A DNA stretch of 32,315 bases, from positions 1 through 32,315 of the forward strand of contig SLOW01000259.1 of NCBI GenBank assembly GCA_007132315.1. Direction: 5' to 3'. The notes under the pieces are model-generated. The model was not told the DNA's origin. It ran no database searches and was given only the letters and a program-made list of their open reading frames with translations. Shown here piece after piece: positions 1 through 7,941 of this stretch; position 1 is the stretch's first letter; each line of letters begins with the position of its first letter. The DNA comes from Opitutales bacterium. Lineage in GTDB: Bacteria > Verrucomicrobiota > Verrucomicrobiia > Opitutales > T3Sed10-336. Position numbers and translations under genes: made by a program.

Positions 1-65
1 GCCGGTCGCTTCGGGCCAGAAACGTTTTCTGCGGGTGCTCGTGAGTTTCCCCTGAAACCCGCGAA

Positions 66-129
66 ACTGATTTCCTCTTTTGGGAGTCTGTCGGCGAAGC
101 CCGACAGACTCCCAAAAGAGGAAATCAGT
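66..129. repeat. 29-bp perfect inverted repeat with 6-nt loop
   Basis: Positions 66-94 and 101-129 are exact reverse complements, separated by the hexamer CGAAGC. The repeat contains the stop codon (125-127) of the minus-strand FAD oxidoreductase. The GC-rich core (GGGAGTCTGTCGG and its complement) is flanked by T-rich sequence on its left and A-rich sequence on its right on both strands. A Rho-independent terminator has the opposite polarity, so this is not a textbook terminator. It could still form a very stable hairpin that protects the transcript 3' end, or be a dispersed palindromic element. Confidence 0.9.
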
Positions 130-1159
130 GGGTCAGGCGAAAAATGGTTTGAAATGGAGGCATATTGCGCGCCACCAGAGCCATGATCAGGCGTTGGAAC
201 AGCGGACGCACCAGCATGGTCTGGAGGATCCCGGCCGTCAGGCGGCGTTTGCGGAATTTCCGGCGGCTGGCGTGCGAGGCGCGTCGCAGCGCTCCGAGCC
301 AGTCGATTTCCCCGTCCGCGTAGGCGAGCACATGAGGCAGGACGGTTTCGACGTTTTCGATGGCGAGCGACATGCCGTTGCCCGTGAAGGGAGGGATCAT
401 TCCTCCGGCGTCCCCCAGCCGGAGGGCCCGGGGGTTGCGCCCGTGTCGGCCCTCGGAAAAGTTGAAACCGGAAATCGCCGAAAAACTGCTTGCGACCGGG
501 TGCCCGGAATCGAGTTTGTCGGCCAGAGTGGTCAGTCCGGAACCGCGCAGATAGGCGGCGAGCAGGGTCGTTCCCTGTCCCTTGAGACTCGGGCGCCGGC
601 GAAACAGACCGCACAGGTTGAAGCGATCGTCCTCGATGCGGGAAACGCCGACATAGGCGCGGTCTCCGAGATACATCTGCAAGTCTTCCGTGGCGTCGGG
701 AAAGGCGCGCAGATGCACTTTCAGGCCGAGCCATTCGGATTTTCCACTGCCTTTGCCGGTTGCGACCACAGTGCCATCTGGCGGCGCGGAGAGTTCGGAG
801 GCCGCGACCCGTTCGCCCGTAAGAAGGGTTCCGCCGGCGTTTTCGAAGCGTTCCGCCAGGCGATAGTCCAGGCGCAGGCGGGACAGACCGCGTACCGGGA
901 CGGGCAGTTCGCAACGAAGCAGCCGCCGATCGCCCCGATACCAGCCCGTGACGCGATTGAACGCGCAGCCGTTGAAGGCGTCCGCGATCCCCAATGTTGC
1001 GAGCGTCTTGTCGGAGACGCCGCAGAGGAATTCGCCGCAGACTCGGTGGCGCGGGTACTGGGCCGCTTCGTGCAGGGTGACGGGAACCTCGCTTCGTCGG
1101 AGCGCTATTCCCAGTGACAATCCGGCGATTCCTCCTCCGATGATTTTGATCGGTCTCAA
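125..1159 (-). CDS. FAD-dependent oxidoreductase (geranylgeranyl reductase / PHBH-like family)
   Basis: This is a probable flavoprotein oxidoreductase or monooxygenase of about 344 residues; the substrate is unknown. The N-terminus carries the Rossmann dinucleotide motif IIGGGIAGLSLGIALRR, followed by RHRVCGEFLCG, an arrangement typical of geranylgeranyl-reductase-like FAD enzymes. Near residue 265 the LRLGDAGGMIPPFTGNGMS segment matches the second FAD-binding GD motif of this superfamily. The start is uncertain. An in-frame ATG at 1207 adds 16 residues but lies inside an inverted repeat that looks like the terminator of the upstream tRNA-Pro. The TTG at 1159 begins LRPIKIIGGG, where relatives of this family usually start, and is preferred here. 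No strong Shine-Dalgarno sequence precedes either start. The stop codon lies in a large palindrome. In related bacteria such genes can sit beside type III polyketide synthase genes, but no such gene is visible here. Confidence 0.82.
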   Translation of the reverse strand: MRPIKIIGGGIAGLSLGIALRRSEVPVTLHEAAQYPRHRVCGEFLCGVSDKTLATLGIADAFNGCAFNRVTGWYRGDRRLLRCELPVPVRGLSRLRLDYRLAERFENAGGTLLTGERVAASELSAPPDGTVVATGKGSGKSEWLGLKVHLRAFPDATEDLQMYLGDRAYVGVSRIEDDRFNLCGLFRRRPSLKGQGTTLLAAYLRGSGLTTLADKLDSGHPVASSFSAISGFNFSEGRHGRNPRALRLGDAGGMIPPFTGNGMSLAIENVETVLPHVLAYADGEIDWLGALRRASHASRRKFRKRRLTAGILQTMLVRPLFQRLIMALVARNMPPFQTIFRLTH

Positions 1160-1185
1160 TGTATTTGCGGGTTTGCGGGTAAACA

Positions 1186-1215
1186 GGTGCGGGATACCCG
1201 GAGGCATCCCGCACC
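1186..1215 (-). terminator. Probable terminator hairpin of tRNA-Pro
   Basis: A 10-bp perfect inverted repeat (1186-1195 with 1206-1215, 10-nt spacer) begins 8 nt past the 3' end of the tRNA on the minus strand. It is followed by the weak T-run TGTTTACC. It contains the ATG at 1205-1207 that would otherwise be the first start of the FAD oxidoreductase. Confidence 0.55.
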
Positions 1216-1223
1216 GTGGCGAG

Positions 1224-1297
1224 TCGGGGTGAGAGGATTCGAACCTCCGACCTCTTCGTCCCGAACGAAGCGCGCTGCCAGACTGCGCTACACCCCG
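1224..1297 (-). tRNA. tRNA-Pro (anticodon CGG)
   Basis: Read on the minus strand, this 74-nt sequence folds as a cloverleaf. The acceptor stem pairs CGGGGTG with CACCCCG and the discriminator base is A. The D arm is present, the anticodon stem pairs CTTCG with CGAAG around the loop TTCGGGA, and the T arm contains GGTTCGAATCC. The anticodon is CGG with G at position 37, as expected for proline tRNAs. The 3' CCA is not encoded. A perfect hairpin follows closely and probably terminates the transcript. Confidence 0.95.
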
Positions 1298-1411
1298 TAC
1301 TGATCAAAAGGGTAAAATCAGCCCATGTCGGTGGTCGATGCAAGATTAAATTCAGTTTTCCAAACCGGAATTCGATTGGGTTGAGCAGCGGCGGGCTCAG
1401 ACTGATGAATC

Positions 1412-2437
1412 ATGAAATCGAATGGGACTTTGCGGATCGGGATTATCGGGGCGGGTGCCAACACCCGCCTGCGCCACATCCCCGGTTTTCGGGCGATCGA
1501 CGGCGTGGAACTGACAAAGGTCGTCAACCGCAGCCGGGCGTCGTCGGAAAAGGTCGCCCGCGCGTTCGGGATCGCGGCGGTGGGAGACCACTGGCGCGAG
1601 GTCGTGGACTCGGCGGAAGTCGATGCGGTGATGATCGGCACCTGGCCCTGCCTGCACGCCGAGGCGGGTATCGCCGCGCTGGAGGCCGGCAAACACCTGC
1701 TGACTGAAGCGCGTATGGCGATGGACCTTCGGGAGGCGGAGGCGATGCTTGCCGCCGCCCGGCGGCATCCGCGCCTGGTCGCCCAGATCGTTCCGGCGCC
1801 GATGTCGCTCGATGTGGACGCCGCGGCGCACCGCCTGGTGACAGGCGGGGAGGTGGGCGAGATCCGCGAAGTGTCGGTGGTGCATACCGGCGGTCAGTAC
1901 GCGGACCCGTCCGCCCCGCTCACCTGGCGCCAGGATCGGGAGGCGAGTGGTGTCAATATGCTGACTTTGGGGATCTATCACGAAATGGTGCTGCGCTGGG
2001 TTTCGGGTGATCCGGAGGTGGTGCGGGCGGACGGCGCCGTCTTTACCCCGCACCGGCGGGATCCGGAAACCGGCCGGGACAAGGCGGTGGAAATCCCCGA
2101 AAGCGTCTCCGTCCTCGGGCGTTATCCGGATGGCGCACGGCTGATTTATCACTTCAGCGCGGTCGAACCCGGGAGTCCGCGCAACGAGATTCGAGTCAAC
2201 GGTTCGCGCGCCGGGCTGCGCTTCGACGTGGCCGCGAACCGATTGTTCCTGGCCCCGGCCGGGGGCGAGGAGGAGGAAGTGACCCTCCCCGCCGACGAAC
2301 GCCGTGGCTGGCGGGTGGAAGAGGACTTTGTGGCGTCGATCCGGGAGGGACGTCCGGTGAGTCTGACCGATTTCGAAACCGGCGTGCGCTACATGGGTTT
2401 TACCCAATCGGTGTGGGATTCATTGCATCGATCCTGA
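1412..2437 (+). CDS. Gfo/Idh/MocA family oxidoreductase with atypical EARM motif
   Basis: This 341-residue protein is a predicted NAD(P)-dependent sugar or cyclitol dehydrogenase; the substrate is unknown. The N-terminal Rossmann domain starts with LRIGIIGAGANTRLRHIPGF (residues about 7-26). The segment where the family normally has EKP reads LLTEARMAMD, so the conserved catalytic lysine of that motif is missing. Some Gfo/Idh/MocA subgroups do carry such a variant. The C-terminal part contains TGGQYADPSAPLTWRQDREASG and then GIYHEMVLRWV, where the family usually keeps the active-site aspartate/histidine helix. The gene stands alone between tRNA-Pro (divergent) and a convergent nucleotide-sugar dehydratase gene. 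No clear Shine-Dalgarno sequence precedes the ATG. Confidence 0.88.
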   Translation: MKSNGTLRIGIIGAGANTRLRHIPGFRAIDGVELTKVVNRSRASSEKVARAFGIAAVGDHWREVVDSAEVDAVMIGTWPCLHAEAGIAALEAGKHLLTEARMAMDLREAEAMLAAARRHPRLVAQIVPAPMSLDVDAAAHRLVTGGEVGEIREVSVVHTGGQYADPSAPLTWRQDREASGVNMLTLGIYHEMVLRWVSGDPEVVRADGAVFTPHRRDPETGRDKAVEIPESVSVLGRYPDGARLIYHFSAVEPGSPRNEIRVNGSRAGLRFDVAANRLFLAPAGGEEEEVTLPADERRGWRVEEDFVASIREGRPVSLTDFETGVRYMGFTQSVWDSLHRS

Positions 2438-2471
2438 CCCCGGTTCGGGCCTGGGCGAATTGCGATTTTCT

Positions 2472-2495
2472 GGAGGGCGGCGCTCCCGCGCCGCC
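2472..2495. repeat. REP-like GC-rich palindrome, copy 1
   Basis: This lies between two convergent genes (1412-2437 plus and 2689-4602 minus). GGCGGCG (2476-2482) pairs with CGCCGCC (2489-2495) around the loop CTCCCG. A 23-nt stretch, 2472-2494, is identical to 17841-17863, which marks it as a dispersed repeat. The rest of the 2438-2688 gap shows no further gene. Confidence 0.75.
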
Positions 2496-2688
2496 GCAGG
2501 GGGGGGAAGGCGCTCCGATGAGGGTCGTTGCCGGGGGAAACGGGTCACCGTTTACCTCCGGGACGCGCGGCGACCATGGCGGAGCAACTGCGTCTCACGC
2601 AAGCGCATTGTCGTGTTTCTTGATCAAAGATTGGATGTGGATGCGCATGGCCCTCCAGAGGGGAAGGGCCGGCCGACGTGGTTGCGGC

Positions 2689-4602
2689 TCAATCGAGGTG
2701 GGGGGAATATTCGGGGACGAAATGCCGAAGGCGCAATTTGATCTGGTCCGGGTCGCTCTGGTAGAGGATTTTCCGGAGTTCGGTCAGGAAGGTTTCGTAT
2801 TCCTGCAGAGAGGGAAGCGTTCCGTCGTCGCGGCGCAGGCGCAGGATGTTCGGATGATGGGTGGCTTCGGCGCGGTCCGCGTCCGGCCGGAAGACCTCGA
2901 CGATGTCGCCGCCCGGACGGAGTCCGACCGACTCGATCTGCAAGTCGATCTCCGGCCGCAGGCCGCTCAACTCGATCATCTGCCGGGCCAGATCGCGCAC
3001 CGGGATGGCCTGCCCGGTATCGAGGTAAAGGATGTCTCCGGCCTGTGCGAAGGCGGCGCACTCGAGCAGCAGGGAGCACGTCTCGGCCACCGAGACCACT
3101 TGCCGGACGGCTTCCGGGTGGGAGATGCGCACCGGGCCCCCATTGGCGATCTGGCGCGAGAAGGTGTCGATGAAACTGCCGGTGGAGCCGAGCGCGTGTC
3201 CGAAGCGCACCGATACAAAACGCGTTTGGTCCGGGGCTTCCCGTTGCAGGGTCTGGAGGCCGATTTCGATCAGGCGCTTCGCGGCGCCCATCACATCGGA
3301 CGGTTTCAGGGCGCTGTCGGTGGAGGTGAACACGAAGCGTTTGGCGCCGTATTTCCGGGCGGTTTGTGCGAGTTGAATGGTGCCGAGAATATTATTGCGG
3401 ATGGCCTCGCCGGGCTGATGTTCCATCATGACCGCGTGCTTGTGCGCGGCGGCGTGAAAAACAACCTCCGGACGGTGTTCGCGGAAAATGTTTTCCATGC
3501 GGCCGGCGTCGAGGATGTTTCCCACCAGCGGGACAATCCGCTCGCGGTGGCCGCGCTGGATCAGGTCCTGTTCCACTTGGAAGAGCTGAACTTCGCACTG
3601 CTCGACCAGAAGGAGCTGTGCGGGATCCTCCAACAGAATGCGCCGGCTCAGTTCCGCTCCGATGCTTCCTCCGGCGCCGGTCACTAGGACCGTCTTGGCG
3701 GAGAGGCATTGCCGGATGGCGTCACGCGACAGCGGCACCGGATTGGTTTCCAACAGATCCTCGACGCCCACCGAACGCAACTGGCTGACCCGGAACTCGC
3801 CGGTGGCCAGTTGGTGCATCGAGGGAACGGTCGTGAACCGGATTCTCGCCTGTTGCAGGAGTCCGATGATTTCCCGGATCCGCTTGGCCGGGGCTCCGGG
3901 CATGGCGATGATCACCTCGTCGAGCCGGCGGCGGATGCTTTCGTCGAGCAGTGCTTCGGGCGGCCCGATGATGGGGAGGTCGTGGATGCGCGAGCCGTGG
4001 CGGTCGGGGTTTTCGTCGAAAAACGCCACCGGTTTCCGTTTCAGGCTCGGCCGGTGGAAGAGCTCCTTGACCAGATTGGCGGCGGCGTCGCCGGTCCCGA
4101 TGATTCCCACCCGTCGCAGGTTACCGTTCTCTTGGCGGTTCCGGGCATCGCGTTGCTGGTAGCGGATCCGAAGCAACAGGCGAAAGGTCGAGATGCCGCC
4201 GAAACTGAGAAACAGATCAGCCAGAATTACGCCGCGCGGCGGGGAGTAGTCGATGCCGAGGAAGAAATACACCGCCAGCATGGCCGCCGAGGCGAGGGCC
4301 AGGGCGGAGAAGATTTTGATCAGGTCGGGGGTGCTGTAAAAACTCAGCACCGGATCGAATTGCCGGAACAGTTCGATCAGGAGCAGTTTGACCGGTATCA
4401 CCCACAGAAAGACAACGAGCATGTCTTCGCGCACGCTGGACGGTACCGCGAAGTCGAAACGCAACTGGTAGGCCAGCCAGAGACTCGCGATGCAGATGAG
4501 CGAGTAGGCCGCCAGCAGAAAAACGAAACGTGTGCCGGTGGCGCCCGAAAAGCGGCGCTTGACGTCCCAGTCGGAGAAGTATGAACGAAGCGGCCAATCC
4601 AT
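2689..4602 (-). CDS. Membrane-bound nucleoside-diphosphate-sugar epimerase/dehydratase (WbpM/PglF/CapD family)
   Basis: This 637-residue enzyme probably makes a 4-keto-6-deoxy UDP-sugar for surface glycan synthesis. Four membrane segments come first (about residues 24-47, 61-80, 93-115 and 122-144). A CoA-binding-like Rossmann domain follows (GIIGTGDAAANLV, about 166-178). The catalytic short-chain-dehydrogenase domain then begins at VLVTGAGGSIGAELSRR (about 305-321) with HAAAHKHAVMMEHQPGEA (about 383-400). The catalytic segment FTSTDSALKPSDVMGAAKR (425-443) keeps M438 and K442, which replace the usual YxxxK. The common STDKA lysine is serine here. The length is normal for the family. The gene is transcribed divergently from dtd across a 134-bp gap, and no other polysaccharide genes adjoin it. 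Confidence 0.92.
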   Translation of the reverse strand: MDWPLRSYFSDWDVKRRFSGATGTRFVFLLAAYSLICIASLWLAYQLRFDFAVPSSVREDMLVVFLWVIPVKLLLIELFRQFDPVLSFYSTPDLIKIFSALALASAAMLAVYFFLGIDYSPPRGVILADLFLSFGGISTFRLLLRIRYQQRDARNRQENGNLRRVGIIGTGDAAANLVKELFHRPSLKRKPVAFFDENPDRHGSRIHDLPIIGPPEALLDESIRRRLDEVIIAMPGAPAKRIREIIGLLQQARIRFTTVPSMHQLATGEFRVSQLRSVGVEDLLETNPVPLSRDAIRQCLSAKTVLVTGAGGSIGAELSRRILLEDPAQLLLVEQCEVQLFQVEQDLIQRGHRERIVPLVGNILDAGRMENIFREHRPEVVFHAAAHKHAVMMEHQPGEAIRNNILGTIQLAQTARKYGAKRFVFTSTDSALKPSDVMGAAKRLIEIGLQTLQREAPDQTRFVSVRFGHALGSTGSFIDTFSRQIANGGPVRISHPEAVRQVVSVAETCSLLLECAAFAQAGDILYLDTGQAIPVRDLARQMIELSGLRPEIDLQIESVGLRPGGDIVEVFRPDADRAEATHHPNILRLRRDDGTLPSLQEYETFLTELRKILYQSDPDQIKLRLRHFVPEYSPHLD

Positions 4603-4736
4603 GGTCGTAAAAAGAAACCGTGCGCTGATCCGAGCGACGGGTAAAGCCTGTTTTTCGGCTCATTTCCCGTTCCCGGGAATGGCGGGCGTCATGGTTCCGG
4701 GATTGACGCGGGACCGGCACGCGGTGGAATGCCGGC

Positions 4737-5192
4737 ATGCGCGCGGTGGTGCAACGGGTTTCTTCGGCTTCGGTCACGGCCATCGGGGCTCCTCGAACGG
4801 CGATTGGCCGCGGCCTGGTGGTCCTGGCGGCGGTGGAGGCCGGTGACGAGGCCGCCGACGCGGAGTGGCTCGCGCGGAAGTTCGTGCAACTGCGTTTGTT
4901 CCCGGACGATGCGGGCCGGATGAATCGGTCCCTGAGCGATGTCGCGGGCGACTTGATGGTGGTGAGCCAGTTTACCTTGCTCGGGACGGTGCGCAAAGGC
5001 ACCCGGCCCTCCTACAACCGGTCGGCAGGTCCGGACGAGGCGATCCCGTTGTACGAGGCCCTGGTGGCGCGCGCCGAATCGCTGTTGGGGCGGCCGGTCG
5101 CGACGGGCCTTTTTGGTGCCGATATGAGCTTGGCTTTGACCAACGATGGTCCGGTGACCATCATCCTCGATACCAAACGAAAGGATTATTAG
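4737..5192 (+). CDS. dtd: D-aminoacyl-tRNA deacylase
   Basis: This 151-residue cytoplasmic protein hydrolyses D-amino acids (and misloaded glycine) from tRNA, a chiral proofreading step in translation. The sequence starts MRAVVQRVSSASV, as in the family, and contains the two signature motifs: SQFTLL (residues 77-82) and NDGPVT (136-141). The second supplies the Gly-cisPro pair that reads the substrate across the dimer interface. The length and the conserved RPSYNRSAGPDEA segment match complete family members. The stop codon lies 3 nt before the ThuA-like gene, so the two are probably cotranscribed. A TTGACG hexamer at about 4703 could be a -35 box, but no convincing -10 was found. Confidence 0.95.
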   Translation: MRAVVQRVSSASVTAIGAPRTAIGRGLVVLAAVEAGDEAADAEWLARKFVQLRLFPDDAGRMNRSLSDVAGDLMVVSQFTLLGTVRKGTRPSYNRSAGPDEAIPLYEALVARAESLLGRPVATGLFGADMSLALTNDGPVTIILDTKRKDY

Positions 5193-5195
5193 GAG

Positions 5196-5843
5196 ATGGC
5201 GAAAAGAGCATTGTTTGTGTGGGGTGGCTGGGAAGGTCACGAACCGAAGGCTTGTGTGGATCTGTTCGTTCCCCTGATGGAGAAGGAGGGGTTCGCAGTG
5301 GAGGTTTCGGACTCGCTGAAGACGTTCGCCGACGCGGACTGTCTCCGGAACATGGACCTGATCGTTCCGTGCTGGACCATGGGAGATCTTCCGCCTGAGT
5401 CGGAAAAGGGGCTGTTGGAAGCGGTACGCCGGGGTACCGGCGTGGCCGGCTGGCACGGGGGGATGGGGGACGCGTTTCGAAAGAATCCTTCCTACCAGTT
5501 TATGGTGGGCGGGCAGTGGGTGGCCCATCCCGACAACATCATCGACTACACGGTGAACATCATCGACCACGAGGATCCGATCACGCGGGGGTTGTCGGAT
5601 TTCCGGATGCGGTCGGAGCAGTACTACATGCACGTCGATCCGGCCAACGAAGTCCTGGCCACGACCACCTTCGAAACCCGCAGCGCCCCCTGGGTCAACG
5701 GCACGGTCATGCCGGTGGTGTGGAAACGGCGTTGGGACCAGGGCAAGGTCTTTTATTCCTCGCTGGGTCACGTCCGGTCCGATTTCGACGTCGAAGAAGC
5801 CCGTGAGATCCAGGTGCGCGGGATGGTGTGGGCGAGCCGTTGA
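5196..5843 (+). CDS. ThuA-domain (trehalose utilization-like) protein
   Basis: This 215-residue protein has a class I glutamine amidotransferase-like fold of the ThuA family. ThuA was named for trehalose utilization in rhizobia; most homologues have no proven reaction. Visible family features are the N-terminal strand ALFVWGGWEGHEP, the VAGWHGGMGDAFR turn near residue 90, IDHEDPITRGLSDF, SEQYYMHVDP, and the C-terminal VFYSSLGHVRSDFD. No signal peptide is apparent, so it should be cytoplasmic. It starts 3 nt after dtd; an AGGAG directly abuts the ATG. Its neighbour dtd suggests no shared pathway. ThuA proteins often accompany Gfo/Idh/MocA genes in sugar catabolism, and four of those lie elsewhere in this window. 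Confidence 0.88.
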   Translation: MAKRALFVWGGWEGHEPKACVDLFVPLMEKEGFAVEVSDSLKTFADADCLRNMDLIVPCWTMGDLPPESEKGLLEAVRRGTGVAGWHGGMGDAFRKNPSYQFMVGGQWVAHPDNIIDYTVNIIDHEDPITRGLSDFRMRSEQYYMHVDPANEVLATTTFETRSAPWVNGTVMPVVWKRRWDQGKVFYSSLGHVRSDFDVEEAREIQVRGMVWASR

Positions 5844-5871
5844 GGAGGCCGGCGTTGCGACCGGGGTCCGT

Positions 5872-6552
5872 TCAGCTCTTTCCGGTTTTCAGTCGGCGGA
5901 AGTGCTTCCAGAAGTTTTCCGCCAGGAGTCGTTTCACTTCTTCGGGGTCCGGCGCGTAGCCGAGTTCCCGGCTGAGGGAGGTGACCGAAGCGCCGGTGAG
6001 ACCGCAGGGAACGATGCCAGAAAAATGGGCGAGGTCGGGGTCCCGGTTGAGCGCGAAGCCGTGCATGGTGATCCAGCGTTTCACCGCGACTCCGATGGCG
6101 GCAACCTTGCGGTCTCCCAGCCAGACCCCCGTCATGCCCTCCCGCCGGGAAGCCGCCAGGCCGAGCGCTCCGACACTGTCGATCAGCACCTGCTCGATCA
6201 GGCGCAGGTAATGGTGTAGATCCCCGGTGTTGGCGAGACTGACGATGGGGTATCCCACGATCTGCCCCGGGCCGTGATAGGTGACGTCGCCGCCCCGGTC
6301 GGTTTCGATCACCTCGACGCCGTGACCGGCGCGCTCGGTTTCCGACCAGATCAAGTGGCGCGCCGCTCCCACGCGTTTGCCGATGGTGAAGACGGGATCG
6401 TGTTCTGTGAAGATCAGGGCGTCGGGGACCCGGTTGTCGCGGCGGAGTTTCAGGCGTTCCAGCTGGCGCTCCCAGGCGGTCCGGTACGGCGTGCGTCCCC
6501 AGTCGAGGGTTTCGGCTTCCCGCCGTGCCGGCTCGGTGTGGTTTGCATTCAT
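5872..6552 (-). CDS. lipB: Octanoyltransferase (lipoate-protein ligase B)
   Basis: LipB transfers octanoyl from acyl carrier protein to a lysine of lipoyl domains, the first step of lipoate synthesis. Counting from the ATG at 6552 the protein has 226 residues. It shows the signature RGGDVTYHGPGQ (86-97), a lysine in DRKVAAIG (K149) matching the catalytic lysine, and the catalytic cysteine in GIVPCGL (C183). The frame stays open upstream to 6636, but the extra 28 residues look non-conserved and the usual family length favours 6552. The gene is convergent with the ThuA-like gene and divergent from the kinase-like gene. lipA is not in the window. Confidence 0.95.
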   Translation of the reverse strand: MNANHTEPARREAETLDWGRTPYRTAWERQLERLKLRRDNRVPDALIFTEHDPVFTIGKRVGAARHLIWSETERAGHGVEVIETDRGGDVTYHGPGQIVGYPIVSLANTGDLHHYLRLIEQVLIDSVGALGLAASRREGMTGVWLGDRKVAAIGVAVKRWITMHGFALNRDPDLAHFSGIVPCGLTGASVTSLSRELGYAPDPEEVKRLLAENFWKHFRRLKTGKS

Positions 6553-6669
6553 GCGTTCCGACAGGATTGCGCCGTCGCGTGATTTATCAAGGCCGGGTTC
6601 CGGTAATCCTCGCGGGGAACCCTCGGCGGGAGCCAACCGCCGCGGAGATCGAGAAGTTTCCCAAATGCC

Positions 6670-6698
6670 TTGGCCAATCGGAGCGGAAGGGGTATGGT
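6670..6698 (+). promoter_or_regulatory. Candidate sigma-70-type promoter
   Basis: TTGGCC (6670-6675) and TATGGT (6693-6698) are separated by 17 nt, the optimal spacing for the housekeeping sigma factor. It would give transcription from about 6705, which fits a start codon at 6784 for the downstream gene and argues against earlier in-frame starts. This is a visual match only. Confidence 0.4.
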
Positions 6699-6783
6699 GC
6701 GGGGAGTCTTGGATGGCCGGGGCGTGTGCGAGCGCCGGCCCGGCATTTCATCCGCAACGGACGAATCCGCCGCCATACCGTTC

Positions 6784-7854
6784 ATGAGATCCGAAACCAA
6801 GCGCAAACCCACCTACCCGGTGATTCCGGCTCTGCGGGAGTATCTGTTGGAATTCAAGCGGGAGATGGACCTGCCGCTGGTGTACGAGGATCTGCTGGGC
6901 TTCCGGGAATCCATTCCCCTGCTCGATGCCCGGGGCAACGACACTCTGTGGGAATCGGTGATCTACGATCCCAGCGAAATGCAACGCTTGAACCGGGATC
7001 TGACCGAGATATACGCCGTGCTCAAAGTGGACGGCGACCTCAGTGTGATGCAGCACCTGTACGTCGACCGGGTCGATTTTTGCACGTTCGGCAATTCGCA
7101 CCCGTTTCGCATTCGCATCGTCAATTCGTACAACGACAACCAGGACTATTACTACGTCAAGAAAGCCGACGCCTCCCGCGTGTACGGCCTGGAGCTGGAA
7201 CACCTCCTGTCGCCCAACCGCATCAATTATCTGACCTGCGGGACGAATCTCGTGGAAGAACACATCAGCGGGATTCCGGGCGATGTGTTCATCGACGAAT
7301 GGCTCCACAGCGAACGCCTCAACCCGGTGCGGGTCGCGAAGGAACTGGTTAAATTCAACGAACGTTGTTTCATTCGACTGCTGGGGGACATGCGTTCCTA
7401 CAATTTTGTGGTGGACGTCACTCCCGATTTCGAGGGCGTGCAGGTGCGTATCCGCTGTATGGATTTCGATCAGCAGTCCTACGACGGCCGGAAGAACTTT
7501 TATCTCCCCCAGTTTTTCAAGGATAACAGCCCGCTGGTGCTCTTTTGTCAGGAACGCCTCAACCGCACCACCGCCCGCCAGTATCAGCGGGAGGAGCAGG
7601 CGTTGATCTACCGCCGGGTGCAGATCAGCGGGACCCGGCTGAACCGCCTGCTGGCGGTGATGGAAAACGAGGAAATCGCCCCGCCCGAAAACGTGGAGTC
7701 CCTGCGCGCCGCTCTCGCCGAACACTACGGGAACCCCGCCTTCGAACAGTGCGAGAGCATGGGGGAACTGGTGTCCGAGAGCCTCCGGACGCTCTCGAAC
7801 AACGTGCGCCGCCGCGACGAGGCCGCTGGCAGCCGGGTGTTCGATTTCAAGTGA
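6784..7854 (+). CDS. Uncharacterised protein with divergent kinase-like landmarks
   Basis: I do not recognise a named family for this 356-residue protein. Its order of motifs resembles a protein-kinase or phosphotransferase fold. YYYVKKAD (K126/K127) could be the beta-3 lysine, and VYGLELEHL (E137/E139) the helix-C acid. NLVEEHISGIPGD (155-167) resembles a hinge, GDMRSYNFVV (D202 and N207, spacing D-x4-N) a catalytic loop, and CMDFDQQ (D227/D229) the metal-binding DFG-like aspartate. A glycine-rich loop is not obvious; FGNSHPFRIRIV (102-113) occupies that place. No signal peptide or membrane span is seen. The start was chosen at ATG 6784, because earlier in-frame starts overlap a candidate promoter. 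It lies 87 bp upstream of lysS in the same direction. The function is unknown, and the kinase reading is inference. Confidence 0.8.
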   Translation: MRSETKRKPTYPVIPALREYLLEFKREMDLPLVYEDLLGFRESIPLLDARGNDTLWESVIYDPSEMQRLNRDLTEIYAVLKVDGDLSVMQHLYVDRVDFCTFGNSHPFRIRIVNSYNDNQDYYYVKKADASRVYGLELEHLLSPNRINYLTCGTNLVEEHISGIPGDVFIDEWLHSERLNPVRVAKELVKFNERCFIRLLGDMRSYNFVVDVTPDFEGVQVRIRCMDFDQQSYDGRKNFYLPQFFKDNSPLVLFCQERLNRTTARQYQREEQALIYRRVQISGTRLNRLLAVMENEEIAPPENVESLRAALAEHYGNPAFEQCESMGELVSESLRTLSNNVRRRDEAAGSRVFDFK

Positions 7855-7941
7855 CGGCCCGCATTGCCTGGATGAGGTCCGGCCGGGGCCGCGGCATTTT
7901 GTCATGGCAATTGCCGGACCGGGCGCTAGGCTCGACCGCTT

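Noticed and set aside
1..65. Possible end of a gene entering from the left edge
   Set aside because: All three plus frames are short or featureless, and the minus strand has no start codon, so nothing can be supported from 65 bases.
80..1117. A 345-codon plus-strand frame opposite the FAD oxidoreductase
   Set aside because: The minus-strand protein has clear FAD-binding motifs, while this frame has no recognisable domain and starts inside the large palindrome.
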